Assembly: GCF_007993815.1 (NCBI RefSeq)
Contig: NZ_VJWE01000012.1
Span: forward strand, 372,001-436,000
Length of the DNA stretch: 64,000 nt
Direction: 5' to 3'
Origin: Acidovorax delafieldii
GTDB taxonomy: Bacteria; Pseudomonadota; Gammaproteobacteria; Burkholderiales; Burkholderiaceae_C
Numbering within the stretch: the first letter of the stretch is position 1; the number at the start of each line of letters is the position of its first letter. Shown here one piece after another: positions 26,980-35,954 of the stretch. The translations under genes were made by a program, and so were the position numbers. The notes under the pieces were generated by a model. That model was not told the DNA's origin and ran no database searches. It saw only the letters and a program-made list of their open reading frames with translations.

Positions 26980-27408
26980 ATGAACACACGTTTTCTGGCG
27001 CCATGCGCAGCTTTGCTCACGGTCTGCGGCCTGATGCCAAGCCCCGCGTGGGCACAGGCCCCCGGGGAAGACCCGGTCATCCTGACCAAGAAGCTCTCGG
27101 TCCAGATGCAGCCCACAGGGCCAGTGGCAGCCTCGACGGGACTGGACGGCAGCAACACCATGCCATCGTGGCTACGCGCCCGCATCGCCCGCTACGAAGC
27201 CAAGGCTTTCTCAGACGACACCACTGGCGTGCTGACCAACAACGACGTGGTCACCACTGCCAATGCACAGGGCATGCAAAAGACCTGCGTCCAGGAGGTG
27301 GGCAGCAACACCGTGTCTGCCAACACCACGGGATCGGCCAAGTACGGTCCCAACCAGGCGCCGCAGGTGGTGGTGCTGCGCGGCGATCTCGTCAATATCT
27401 GCAAATAA
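26980..27408 (+). CDS. Small exported protein of the curli-like locus
   Basis: A 142-residue protein. The start at 26980 follows an ideal AGGAGG; the signal peptide is cleaved near PAWA-Q (about residue 25). The mature part has a polar N-terminal half (VILTKKLSVQMQPTGPVAAS), NDVVTTANAQGMQKTCVQEV and a C-terminal strand QVVVLRGDLVNICK. Two mature Cys could form a disulfide. The family is not recognised. Its place between the repeat protein and the CsgG-like gene suggests a minor subunit, nucleator or chaperone, like HfaA or CsgE/F by position only. Confidence 0.8.
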   Translation: MNTRFLAPCAALLTVCGLMPSPAWAQAPGEDPVILTKKLSVQMQPTGPVAASTGLDGSNTMPSWLRARIARYEAKAFSDDTTGVLTNNDVVTTANAQGMQKTCVQEVGSNTVSANTTGSAKYGPNQAPQVVVLRGDLVNICK

Positions 27409-27448
27409 CAGGCCAGGCGCCATGCGCCCGGCCGCCAGGAGAGAGAAC

Positions 27449-29236
27449 ATGCCGCCCACCCCGCCGAGCCCCGCCATGCCTGCATGCTCTCGCCCCCAGC
27501 GCCCACGCTCCCCACACCCTGTGATGCGCGCGATCCATGGAGCGCTTTGGCTTGTCGTCGGGCTGGGACTGGCTGGCTGTGCCACACCCAGGGACCCACG
27601 CAAGGACCAGGCCTTTCAGAGCCTGGCTTCCATCACCGACCGCCCCGTGGTGCGCCCCACACGCTCCATCTCCAGCTTCTCCGACTCGCTGATGTGCATG
27701 GACCATATGCTGCGCGATGCACAGCTGCCCACCACACTGATCACGAGCAAGCAGATTCCCGACTACTCCACCCGCGTCACCGTGGCCACCAAGGACATGG
27801 TGATCACGGCCCTGTCCCAGATGTCGCGCCTGAGCAATGCCTTCCGTTTTGTGGACTACGAGGTGGATATCGCGCGCCAGGACACGGTGCAGAACCTCAC
27901 CACCATCCTGCTCAACAACAACCAGATGCAGTTGCAGCGACCCGCGCTGTACCTGTCGGGTGCCATCTCGTTCGTGGACCAGAACGTGATCAACAACCGG
28001 TTTGACGCCGGGCTCTCCGGCCCCCGCATCGACATGGGCTACAGCCAGAGCCGCAACGCCACCATCATCGGCCTGGAGATGCACCTGGGCGACTTTCGCA
28101 CCCGCACGCTGATTCCCGGCCTGGACTCAGCCAACGAAGTCATCATTGGCAACGGCGGACAGGGCGTGGACCTGGCCGGGCGCATCGGCACTTATGGCGT
28201 TCAGTTCAACGTGGGGCGCGACTACACCCAGGGCTCTGGCAGTGCGGTGCGCACACTGGTGGACCTGGCCACCATCGAACTCATTGGCAAATGGGCCCGG
28301 GTGCCTTACTGGCAATGCCTGACGCTGGAGCAAAACCACCCGGACTTTCAGCGGCAGCTGCGCGACTGGTTTGACGAAGGCTCGCCCGCCGTGCGCACCC
28401 AGCTCATCACACGCTCGCTGATCAGCCGGGGCTACCTCGCCCCCGTCGCGCAACCTCTGCCGGACAACGACCCAGCGCTGCGCAAGGCCCTGGCGCGCTT
28501 CCAGGCGGACAACGGCATGGTGGTGACGGGCGTGGTGGACTTTGCGACCTACGAACGGGCGCTGCGCCACTTTGTCGGGCTGTCCGCAGACGGCACCCTG
28601 GCCCGCATTGGCTGGGCCAGCACGCACGCAGAGCCTGTGCCGCACATCGCCGCCAGTCCCGCCACTCGCGATGCGGCAGTGCAGGTGGTGAGCAGCAATC
28701 CGGGGGCGGCCAAGTACGGAGATCCACCGCCTGCGCGCAGCATCGATCTGCAGATCGAGAACGTGTTGCTGGAGCGCACCGCATTCGAGGTGGGGGAACA
28801 GGTCTTCCTGTCGGCCACCGTGTCGCGCGCCTCCTACCTGCAGTGTTTTCTGGCCGATGCCACCGGTACAGTCATCCGCCTGCTGCCCAACCAGGCCAAC
28901 ACCACCGGCTGGGTGTCTGCCAACCAGGCCATACGCATCCCCGACTGGATGAGCCCCAACCCCGGCTTCATCATGGACGCAGCCAGCCCCGGCACCGAGG
29001 GTGTGGCCTGCTTTGCCACCGACGAGGACAGCACGCCCCGTTTGCCCGAGGCGCTGCGCGGACCGCCGCTCAAGCCCATCCCGAACTACCGGGCGCTGGA
29101 GCGCTTGAACGAGGCCTTCGCCACCGCCTGGGGCACCGATGGCTACACCGGCAATGCCGTGTACTGGCAAGTCATTCCACGCCGCGCCCTGCCCGCCGCA
29201 GCCAGTGCGCCTACCCAACCCGCCCCACGCAAGTGA
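27449..29236 (+). CDS. CsgG/HfaB-like outer-membrane lipoprotein with peptidoglycan-binding and DUF4384-like regions
   Basis: A 595-residue protein. The start at 27449 follows AGGAGAGAG; an internal ATG at 27524 is an alternative. Lipobox LAGC gives Cys44. Residues about 65-290 follow the CsgG order: MVITALSQMSRLSNAFRFVD, a DIARQDTVQNL segment like CsgG ERQDLQNLLN, LYLSGAISFVDQNV like IMVEGSIIGYDSNV, and ATIIGLEMHLGDFRTRTL like the CsgG NLRVVN strand. Residues 315-375 look like a peptidoglycan-binding fold (KALARFQADNGMVVTGVVD). Residues 435-525 look like DUF4384 (FEVGEQVFLSATVSRASYLQ, GTVIRLLPNQ). It probably forms a secretion channel for the two small proteins upstream. Domain limits are approximate. 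Confidence 0.82.
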   Translation: MPPTPPSPAMPACSRPQRPRSPHPVMRAIHGALWLVVGLGLAGCATPRDPRKDQAFQSLASITDRPVVRPTRSISSFSDSLMCMDHMLRDAQLPTTLITSKQIPDYSTRVTVATKDMVITALSQMSRLSNAFRFVDYEVDIARQDTVQNLTTILLNNNQMQLQRPALYLSGAISFVDQNVINNRFDAGLSGPRIDMGYSQSRNATIIGLEMHLGDFRTRTLIPGLDSANEVIIGNGGQGVDLAGRIGTYGVQFNVGRDYTQGSGSAVRTLVDLATIELIGKWARVPYWQCLTLEQNHPDFQRQLRDWFDEGSPAVRTQLITRSLISRGYLAPVAQPLPDNDPALRKALARFQADNGMVVTGVVDFATYERALRHFVGLSADGTLARIGWASTHAEPVPHIAASPATRDAAVQVVSSNPGAAKYGDPPPARSIDLQIENVLLERTAFEVGEQVFLSATVSRASYLQCFLADATGTVIRLLPNQANTTGWVSANQAIRIPDWMSPNPGFIMDAASPGTEGVACFATDEDSTPRLPEALRGPPLKPIPNYRALERLNEAFATAWGTDGYTGNAVYWQVIPRRALPAAASAPTQPAPRK

Positions 29237-29271
29237 CACACCGTCGGTAAAGCACTGCGCAGGCGAACGCG

Positions 29272-30531
29272 ATGACCACCACCCCGGCGACCACGGCGCG
29301 CACGCATTCCACCCTTGGTGGGGCACACGCACCGCAGGGCATATGGCGCGCAATCCATGGCGCAGTGGCGCAGGCCTCGGGTGCAGCGTGCCTGGTAATG
29401 GCGGTGGTGACTGCTGCTCCTGCGCAGGGATCGGTGCGGGCGCTTCCCACGCCTGCGGAAATCTCCGACATCGATCGCGCCAGCCTGAACGCGGCGTCCC
29501 CCCAGGTGCCCGGGTCTGACGACCCCACGCAGGAGAAGATGTTGCAAAAACTTCGCAGCACCGCGCAACGCGATGGGGTGCCGACGCGCAAGCCGCGCGC
29601 CCCCCCTGCCCCTACAACGCGATCATCGGGCGACCTGACGCCTGCCGATGCGGCGTGGCTGTTGGGATTGTTGGCGTTGCATGGCCTGGCCATGCCCGCT
29701 GACCCGGCGCAGGCCCAGCACTGGTTTGAACGTGCGCAAATGCTCAGCCACCCTCTGGCTCCTGCGGGCCTTGCGTGGTGCCAGCTCAGCGGGTGCGTGG
29801 CAGCACCCAATCCTTCAACCGCCATGCACTGGATTGCGCTGGTGGGCCGTGCCGATCCGGGGCTTGCCAAATACCTCGAATGGCATGCGGCCAAGGCATT
29901 GGCTCCATTGGCCGAGCCCCGTTTGCCCTCACCTGACCGATATCCCGGCTCAGCGACCCCAGCGACGACCAGCCCATCGCTTCAAAAACTGTTGACGCAA
30001 GCTGTGCGGGCCGGCAACGCGCAGGCCGGCAACGAACTGGGGCTGGAGTTCATCGCCAGCGGCGATCTCGAACAGGCGATGGTCCAGTTTCAATCAGCGT
30101 CTGCAAAATCCGAGGCCGCCGCCGCCAACGCCCGCCTTCTGGCCCGCCGCATCCAGAGCGGTCCCAACGCCCGCACCCGATCAGCCCGCTACAGCGCTGC
30201 AGATTGGTACGCGGAGGCCCAGCGCTACCACCGCGGCGACGGCGTACCTGCCAACTACACCGAGGCCGTGCGCCTGTACCAGGTAGCAGCCAGCAGCGGC
30301 GACCCACAGGGCCGCAAGATGCTGGAGCTGATCTTCTCCAGACCCTTGCAAGGCGGCGCCATCGACGTCGCGTGGATGCAGCAGCTCGCCGGTCTTCACA
30401 TCGGCACCAACAGCTCGCCCACCGGCACGACCACCGCAGCACCCACCAGCGGCTGGCAGCGCGAGCCCAGCCCGCTGTATGACCTGGTACCGCTGCAGTG
30501 GCGGACGCCGGGGCAAGTGTTGCGTCGATAG
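29272..30531 (+). CDS. Sel1-repeat-like exported protein of the curli-like locus
   Basis: A 419-residue protein, 35 bases after the CsgG-like gene. A hydrophobic segment at about 35-52 (ASGAACLVMAVVTAAPAQGS) after a polar, Thr-rich leader could be a late signal peptide. Sel1-type helices appear at DPAQAQHWFERAQMLSHPLA and YRRGD-like AQRYHRGDGVPANYTEAVRL followed by YQVAASSGDPQGRKMLELIF. Sel1 proteins are scaffolds; here it may assemble or tether the export complex. The start codon is uncertain, and the last 60 residues are low complexity. Confidence 0.75.
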   Translation: MTTTPATTARTHSTLGGAHAPQGIWRAIHGAVAQASGAACLVMAVVTAAPAQGSVRALPTPAEISDIDRASLNAASPQVPGSDDPTQEKMLQKLRSTAQRDGVPTRKPRAPPAPTTRSSGDLTPADAAWLLGLLALHGLAMPADPAQAQHWFERAQMLSHPLAPAGLAWCQLSGCVAAPNPSTAMHWIALVGRADPGLAKYLEWHAAKALAPLAEPRLPSPDRYPGSATPATTSPSLQKLLTQAVRAGNAQAGNELGLEFIASGDLEQAMVQFQSASAKSEAAAANARLLARRIQSGPNARTRSARYSAADWYAEAQRYHRGDGVPANYTEAVRLYQVAASSGDPQGRKMLELIFSRPLQGGAIDVAWMQQLAGLHIGTNSSPTGTTTAAPTSGWQREPSPLYDLVPLQWRTPGQVLRR

Positions 30532-30660
30532 GTTGGCCCAAAAGCTGGGGACAAACACCCAATACCCGCCCCGACACGAGCGCCCTCGAAACCTGTCCTG
30601 GGCCATGGACTCCAGCCGCACAGGTAGCGCCCCCAAAAAAATCAGGAAATAGAATCCAAC

Positions 30661-30714
30661 GGGCTTGTAGTGCTAGTCGAAATTGACTTATCAGCTATCA
30701 ATTAAGTAGCAATC
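30661..30714. repeat. Dispersed repeat overlapping the LysR 3' end
   Basis: Contains GTGCTAGTCGAAATT, TTATCAGCTATCAATT and GTAGCAATC, closely matching the copy at 15608. It supplies the stop codon and last three codons (Ile-Ala-Thr) of the LysR gene at 30702. Confidence 0.75.
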
Positions 30715-31604
30715 ACCGCAGGCAACAACAACCCCTGCTGAGCCGCCACCGCCTCCCGCAAAAACGCCCACGTGGCCTGCATACGGGCCACGTGCTTGTT
30801 GTCACCGGGCATGGACATCCAGAAGGTGCGCTGAAAGCGTGCCACACCCGGCAGCACGGGTACCAGCGACGGGTCTTGCGCTGCCACAAAGGCGGGCAGC
30901 ACAGCCAGCCCGGCCCCCACGCGGGCGGCTTCGTACTGGGCCAGGATGCTCGTGCTGCGCAGCGCGAAATGCGCGGGGCGGTGCAGTTCGTCCAGGATTT
31001 GCAGTTCCTTGCTGAACAGCAGGTCGTCCACGTAGCTGATGAAGGTGTGGCCCCGCAGGTCGTCCGGCGTGTGGATGGGGGCATGGCGCTGCAGGTAGCT
31101 GCGCGCTCCATACAGTTGCAGCACGTAGTCGGTCAGCTTCACGACCACCACCGCGCCACGCGCCGGGCGCTCCAGCGAGATGACGATGTCGGCCTCGCGG
31201 CGCGACAGGTGCACCAGGCGCGGCAGCGCCAGCAGGTCCACCACCAAACCGGGGTGTTCCGACGCGAACTGTGCCAGTTGGGGCGCTAGGATCAGGTTGC
31301 CAAAACCTTCAGTGGTGCCGATACGCACCAATCCATGCAGACCCTGGTGTACACCGGGAGCGGCACTTTCAACCACAAGAAAAGCGGCCTCCATCGCCTC
31401 CACCTGAGGCATCAGCTGCCGGCCGGCCTCTGTCAGCCGATGCCCTCCTGGCTCACGGGAAAAAAGGGCCGAGCCCATCTGGTTCTCCAGCGCCTGCAAG
31501 CGACGCGACACCGTGGTGTGCTCCACACCTAGGCGGCGCGCGGCGCCCGCAAGCGTGCCTGCGCGCGCCAACTCCAGAAAATAACGGAAATGATCCCAAT
31601 CCAT
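30702..31604 (-). CDS. LysR-family transcriptional regulator
   Basis: A 300-residue LTTR. HTH: MDWDHFRYFLELARAGTLAG then VEHTTVSRRLQALENQMGSA. The effector domain begins near LVRIGTTEGFGNLILAPQLA. The N-terminus MDWDHFRYF is typical of LTTRs found beside short-chain aldehyde or acyl-CoA catabolic genes. It is read away from the five-gene operon at 32061. By comparison with related genomes it may originally have faced mmsA, now 5 kb away (inference). Its 3' end lies in a dispersed repeat. Confidence 0.92.
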   Translation of the reverse strand: MDWDHFRYFLELARAGTLAGAARRLGVEHTTVSRRLQALENQMGSALFSREPGGHRLTEAGRQLMPQVEAMEAAFLVVESAAPGVHQGLHGLVRIGTTEGFGNLILAPQLAQFASEHPGLVVDLLALPRLVHLSRREADIVISLERPARGAVVVVKLTDYVLQLYGARSYLQRHAPIHTPDDLRGHTFISYVDDLLFSKELQILDELHRPAHFALRSTSILAQYEAARVGAGLAVLPAFVAAQDPSLVPVLPGVARFQRTFWMSMPGDNKHVARMQATWAFLREAVAAQQGLLLPAVIAT

Positions 31605-32060
31605 ATCCGGATTGTGGCGCCCCGGGCCGAGACAACCCGGAAATCAAGCGCTGGTGCACTCGCACGACCGGTCAAAAAAGCCGACCAAAGACGCAACCCG
31701 GCGACGGCCCAAGGGCATCGGGAGATAAATCGCACAAAAATAATTTACACCGCATATTTTCTATTGCACACTGCGCTCGCGCCGAAGCTCGCAACAATGG
31801 AACAGCGAGCAATAACCAGAGCCCATTGGGCCAAGGCACCCGCAGCGGTTGCCAGCAATAGTCAAGTGCGAGGGAGGAAAAATGAAGACATTTGTGCAGC
31901 CCCAGAGGCTGTCCGCTGGCATGCACATGCCACACGCAGGGCAAGTCACCTGCCGCACTTAGCCATGGCCACAGGCACTGGCACACGGCCTCCCTTTTTT
32001 TGCGCCGCAGGCCCTGCGCCGGCTTGCGTTGTCCATCCGCATCCTTAGTCCCTGACCTTT
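31605..32060. promoter_or_regulatory. Intergenic region upstream of the collagen-like operon
   Basis: 456 bases without a supported gene. 31730-31770 is AT-rich (AAAAATAATTTACACC, TATTTTCTATTGCACA) and the likeliest promoter zone. No clear palindrome was found. The last 15 bases before 32061 lack a strong Shine-Dalgarno. Confidence 0.5.
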
Positions 32061-32903
32061 ATGAAACGCACCACTTTTCGTTACAAATCGCTGTGGGCCG
32101 GTCAAGCCTGCCTGGCATTGGCAACTTTTTCCGTCCACGCAGCGGACGTGAGCATCACACCGCCTCCCGGCGGCGGATTCGTGGTCAAGGGACCCGCCAA
32201 TACCGAGCGCCTGCGTGTGCAAGACTCCGGCGAAGTGAGGGTTCCCAGTCTGTCAGGCACGGCCAACAACAATGCCAGCGTGCTGTGTTTTGACGGGCCT
32301 ACGGGGCGCCTAGGCCAGTGCGCCCCCGGAGTAACAACAGGCGCAACGGGTGCTACTGGTGCCACAGGCCCGGCAGGTCTCACGGGAGCTACGGGTGCCA
32401 CCGGCGCGACGGGTCCAGCCGGCCTGACGGGTGCAACGGGTGCCACCGGCCCGTCTGGGGCCACTGGATCCGCCGGTGCAACAGGTGCTACCGGACCAGC
32501 AGGAACCCCTGGTGCACAAGGCGTAGCGGGCCTGACTGGCGCTACCGGAGCCACGGGCGCCGCCGGTCCTGCCGGAGCTACAGGTGCGACAGGCCCCCAA
32601 GGTCCAGCGGGGAGTAACTCCATTGCCATCAATATTCGAACTGCAAGTGGCAGTGGGTCGGCAGACAGCTGCGCAGTGACCTCCTGCTGCAACGTGGGTG
32701 AAAAAGTCGTCGGCGGCGGGTACGAGGGCGCAAGCGGCGCTGCCGGAATTGACGCTGACGCTGTGTATGTGGCGGCCAACCGCCCCGTCGAGGGCGGTGC
32801 TTGTGCGGCCGGAGTCCAGGGCTGGTCGGTCCGACTCCTCAACTCCTACCGCGTACCCTCGTTGACCACAGCCTGCAGTTCTTACGCCATCTGCGCGCAA
32901 TGA
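32061..32903 (+). CDS. Secreted collagen-like (Gly-X-Y) protein
   Basis: A 280-residue protein. Signal peptide about 1-28 ([16 protein letters not shown]). An N-terminal domain with two Cys (29-93) has [15 protein letters not shown] and [16 protein letters not shown]. Residues 94-183 are 30 uninterrupted Gly-X-Y triplets, mostly GAT with GPA, GLT, GPS, GTP and GPQ. Thr dominates the Y position, as in bacterial collagens stabilised without hydroxyproline. A Cys-rich C-terminal domain (184-280; [20 protein letters not shown], ending SSYAICAQ) may trimerise it. Its stop overlaps the hydroxylase start by ATGA, so the two are translationally coupled. Confidence 0.93.
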   Translation: MKRTTFRYKSLWAGQACLALATFSVHAADVSITPPPGGGFVVKGPANTERLRVQDSGEVRVPSLSGTANNNASVLCFDGPTGRLGQCAPGVTTGATGATGATGPAGLTGATGATGATGPAGLTGATGATGPSGATGSAGATGATGPAGTPGAQGVAGLTGATGATGAAGPAGATGATGPQGPAGSNSIAINIRTASGSGSADSCAVTSCCNVGEKVVGGGYEGASGAAGIDADAVYVAANRPVEGGACAAGVQGWSVRLLNSYRVPSLTTACSSYAICAQ

Positions 32904-33751
32904 CGTATCAGGACTCGTCGCTTGCCGACCTGCAACCCCATGGCCTGATGGTGCAGGGCATGCGGACCGCAAGGTTGCCTTGGCGTTTTGACGCGGCCAC
33001 AGCCCTGGCCGAGGTGAATGCCCTGCCAGCTTCCCTCTGGCGTACCCATTTCAATGAAGGCCGCCATGACGGAGGTTGGCAGGCACTTGCACTGCGTTCC
33101 GCGCCCGAGGCTCCCATCGATGTCGTTCCCATTGATGTGCCAGCATCGGGCTATGCCGACACGCCGGCTTTGGAACAATGCCCTTCGCTGCGCGCGATGC
33201 TGGAAACCATGGCATTGCCCTGGAAATCCGTACGGCTCATGCAATTGCTGCCGGGCTGCGAAATCAAGGAGCACACCGATGTAGGTGTGTGTGCTGCGCG
33301 CGGTGAAGCCCGCCTGCACGTGCCGCTGCAAACCGGCGAGCAGGTGTTCTTCCATGTCGATGGTGAACGCATTCCGCTGCGAGCTGGCGAGTGCTGGTAT
33401 GTGGATGTATCGCTGCCGCACCGTGTTCGCAACCGTGGCAGCCAAAACCGGGTGCACCTGGTGGCGGACGCCTCGGTGGACATGCGTCTGTTCGAGGCCT
33501 TCCGCGCCAGCGATGGCGGCGAGCCTTTGTCCGACCCCAGCGACCCGTGGAGCCAATTCATCCGGTTTCGCGACTTCGTGGGGGCGGATGCAGAGCGTTC
33601 CACAAGGCTCAGCGCCATCACCAACTCTGCCGAGTTCGTGCAGGAATCGGTGCGTATGGGGCAGGACGCAGGCTTTCAATTTGACGCATCAGATGTGGAG
33701 TCGGCCATGAAGGCCGGGCGCCGCGCGTGGGTGGAACAATGGATTCTGTGA
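32900..33751 (+). CDS. Aspartyl/asparaginyl beta-hydroxylase with Nif11-like C-terminal region
   Basis: A 283-residue Fe(II)/2-oxoglutarate oxygenase. The cupin core carries the iron triad His125-x-Asp127 ([10 protein letters not shown]) and His174 ([10 protein letters not shown]). Arg184 is positioned for 2-oxoglutarate; the strand [20 protein letters not shown] lies between. No signal peptide, so it acts in the cytoplasm before export. Residues about 218-272 ([37 protein letters not shown]) follow the pattern of Nif11 leader domains, which are known from RiPP precursors. Such a fusion is unusual. The start overlaps the collagen-like gene and the end overlaps the sulfotransferase gene. Confidence 0.87.
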   Translation: MTYQDSSLADLQPHGLMVQGMRTARLPWRFDAATALAEVNALPASLWRTHFNEGRHDGGWQALALRSAPEAPIDVVPIDVPASGYADTPALEQCPSLRAMLETMALPWKSVRLMQLLPGCEIKEHTDVGVCAARGEARLHVPLQTGEQVFFHVDGERIPLRAGECWYVDVSLPHRVRNRGSQNRVHLVADASVDMRLFEAFRASDGGEPLSDPSDPWSQFIRFRDFVGADAERSTRLSAITNSAEFVQESVRMGQDAGFQFDASDVESAMKAGRRAWVEQWIL

Positions 33752-34755
33752 ACTTCAGCGGCTGGCGCCCTATCCGCTTTTACATCGCCAAAGGCCAGGT
33801 GATGGTGGACTGGATCCGCCTGCTCGATGAACCACTGCGCGAGCCCTTCTTCCAGCATGGCATCCAGAGTCATATGCTGCGCCCTTTCCATCTGGCGTTC
33901 CGGCGCCAGACGCCGTTGAGCGACCTGTTGGCCTGGCACGAGCAATCCCCAGGCCTTGATCCATCACTGGTCATCTTCCACGTTTCGCGCTGTGGCTCCA
34001 CGCTCATTACGCAAACGCTCGCTGAAAGCGCACACCATCTGCAGCTGTCGGAGCCCGGTCCCGTGGACTTCCTCGTGCGGCAGGCACTGTCCAGCGGGCT
34101 GATTGACGAAGCACAGGTGGTGCGCGCGCTGCGCGCTTGGACCAGCGCCTGGGCGCAACGCTGCGACAGCGACAGCCCACCGCTGCAATCCATGAGCATC
34201 AAGCTCGATGCGTGGAACACAGACAAGGCACCGCTCTTTGCAAAAGCGTGGCCGGACGCCCCCTGGGTGTTCCTCACCCGGGAACCACTGTCGGTGCTGG
34301 TGTCGCAGATGCGGGAACGTGCGTTCTTCCTGATCCCCGGCATGGCAGGCTGCGGTGTAGATGGCCTCAGCCCCCACGAATTGGCCCTCATGCCCCCTGA
34401 ACTTTATTGCGCCCGCGTGCTTGGGAACATTTACGAAGCCATGGCCCGAGAGTTCGCACCTTCGCGCGCATTGTTGCTCGACCACTCCCAACTGCCCGAG
34501 GCCATCGAGTCACAGGTACTCCCCCATATGCGCTGGCAGGTCTCGGCAGAGGAGCGCGCAAGAATGTGTGAACGCGCGTCGCGGCATGGCAAGCACCCTC
34601 ACCAAGTCTTTGTCCCCGATACAGAAACAAAACATAGCATGGCAAGCGACCTCCTTCAGTCCCTGGCTGCGCAATGGATCGCACCTCACTACCAGAGGCT
34701 CCACGACCCACTGCGTACCTATGTCTCCATCAAGCCCGAGGAGGCGCTGCAATGA
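33739..34755 (+). CDS. Sulfotransferase family protein
   Basis: A 338-residue cytoplasmic protein. The 5'-phosphosulfate loop is FHVSRCGSTLITQTLAES (80-97; Arg84, Gly86, Ser87, Thr88), and the 3'-phosphate motif is FLTREPLSVLVSQM with Arg181. Both PAPS-binding elements of the sulfotransferase fold are thus present. The N-terminal 70 residues are family-specific (GWRPIRFYIAKGQVMVDWIR). The ATG at 33739 overlaps the hydroxylase end by 13 bases; GTG at 33727 is an alternative. The acceptor is unknown. Coupling to the hydroxylase suggests sulfation of a hydroxyl on the collagen-like or tail-collar protein (inference). Confidence 0.85.
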   Translation: MDSVNFSGWRPIRFYIAKGQVMVDWIRLLDEPLREPFFQHGIQSHMLRPFHLAFRRQTPLSDLLAWHEQSPGLDPSLVIFHVSRCGSTLITQTLAESAHHLQLSEPGPVDFLVRQALSSGLIDEAQVVRALRAWTSAWAQRCDSDSPPLQSMSIKLDAWNTDKAPLFAKAWPDAPWVFLTREPLSVLVSQMRERAFFLIPGMAGCGVDGLSPHELALMPPELYCARVLGNIYEAMAREFAPSRALLLDHSQLPEAIESQVLPHMRWQVSAEERARMCERASRHGKHPHQVFVPDTETKHSMASDLLQSLAAQWIAPHYQRLHDPLRTYVSIKPEEALQ

Positions 34756-35942
34756 TCGCAACGCTGCATCGACGACATTTCCTGGCAACGGGTGGAGCAG
34801 CGGCAGTCACAAGTGTGCAGGCTTCGGCTGCCGCCCTGTCCTCGCTTGGTGCGATACGCCCCCGGTGGCGCGTACTTGGCATAGCACCTACTTCCGAGAA
34901 AATGCCCCAGCTGGCCGAAGACTACCGCCAAGGCGTGGAGCTCGGACTGGCCCAGGCCGGCGCCACCGCCTTGCTTGAATTGAACTGGCTGTCCGCTGGG
35001 CCCATACCATCGGCGCCTGCCAAGGTGATCAACTCGGCGCTACAGGAAAGCAAAATTGACGCCGTAATGGGCTGGATTCCACCCTTGCTGGCAAAGAGAA
35101 TTTCCCCAGCAACCCGGAAAGCCGGTGTGCCTCTGTGGATCAGTGATACGGGCGCGGACATAGTTTCGACCGCCGAGGCCCACTCGCTGACGGTTCGCCA
35201 TAGTCTGGAGCTATGCGCGATGGCATCCGCTATTGCCGACAAGGTGTATGCGCAATGCGGTCCGCGAGCCTTCTTGTCCATGGGACGGCATGAGTCAGGC
35301 TTCGACTTTCTGCAGTCTTTCCAGAACCGCTGGCAAGCACTAGGCGGCAACGTCGTGGGGCGCCATGTTGCAAACCTGCCAGGGCTCTCCTCTGAATTCG
35401 AGGATTTGAAGCGGTCTATCGTGTCCCATCAGCCCGATGTGGTGGTTGCACTCTACTCGGGTCCGCAAGCGCAGCGCTTCACCCAGTGGTGGCAGGTCCA
35501 TTCAACGTCTCTCCGCACCGAGTTGGCGGGCTTTCCCTGGCTGGCCGAACACACACAGGGGGTCCATGCATGGACCGTCGCTAGCTGGCCTGCCGCCGAG
35601 GTGGCAGAGTCCGGCTGGAAGGCCCGTTTCGCGCAGGCAGGCCTTGGGTGGACGGCAGCAGCGCTGCTGGGAGCGGAAGCAGGTGCCAGCGTAGGAAAGG
35701 CCCTCGCGGCAGCATCCGATACGTCAAGCGTCCATGAGCTATGGGCTGCGCTGCGTAAAGCCCCTCTTTCCGGCCCACGCGGAGAACGCCAGTGGACCAG
35801 TACTGCCGTGGACAGCGCCGGTCCGCTGTGGGAAGGTTCTGTACAAAATACCGACGCTTGGCGCCGACGCCAAGCCTACCCTCAATTCACCGCCCACAGC
35901 GCTGCACCTGGCGGCTGGGTCACGGGATACTTTTTGACTTGA
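34752..35942 (+). CDS. Tat-exported type-1 periplasmic binding protein
   Basis: A 396-residue protein. The ATG at 34752 overlaps the sulfotransferase stop (ATGA). The leader MIATLHRRHFLATGGAAAV has a twin-Arg motif RRHFL, so Tat export of a folded protein is likely. The body resembles ABC receptors for branched-chain amino acids or amides (Peripla_BP_6): YRQGVELGLAQAG, KIDAVMGWIPPLLAKRISPA, SMGRHESGFDFLQSFQNRWQ, RSIVSHQPDVVVALYSGPQA. No permease or ATPase genes are adjacent, so it may act as a sensor or in assembly rather than transport. Confidence 0.82.
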   Translation: MIATLHRRHFLATGGAAAVTSVQASAAALSSLGAIRPRWRVLGIAPTSEKMPQLAEDYRQGVELGLAQAGATALLELNWLSAGPIPSAPAKVINSALQESKIDAVMGWIPPLLAKRISPATRKAGVPLWISDTGADIVSTAEAHSLTVRHSLELCAMASAIADKVYAQCGPRAFLSMGRHESGFDFLQSFQNRWQALGGNVVGRHVANLPGLSSEFEDLKRSIVSHQPDVVVALYSGPQAQRFTQWWQVHSTSLRTELAGFPWLAEHTQGVHAWTVASWPAAEVAESGWKARFAQAGLGWTAAALLGAEAGASVGKALAAASDTSSVHELWAALRKAPLSGPRGERQWTSTAVDSAGPLWEGSVQNTDAWRRRQAYPQFTAHSAAPGGWVTGYFLT

Positions 35943-35954
35943 TAAGGAAGTTTT

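Noticed and set aside
32340-32609. CRISPR or tandem DNA repeat array
   Set aside because: The periodicity is 9-base codon triplets of Gly-X-Y coding in one frame, not spaced direct repeats.
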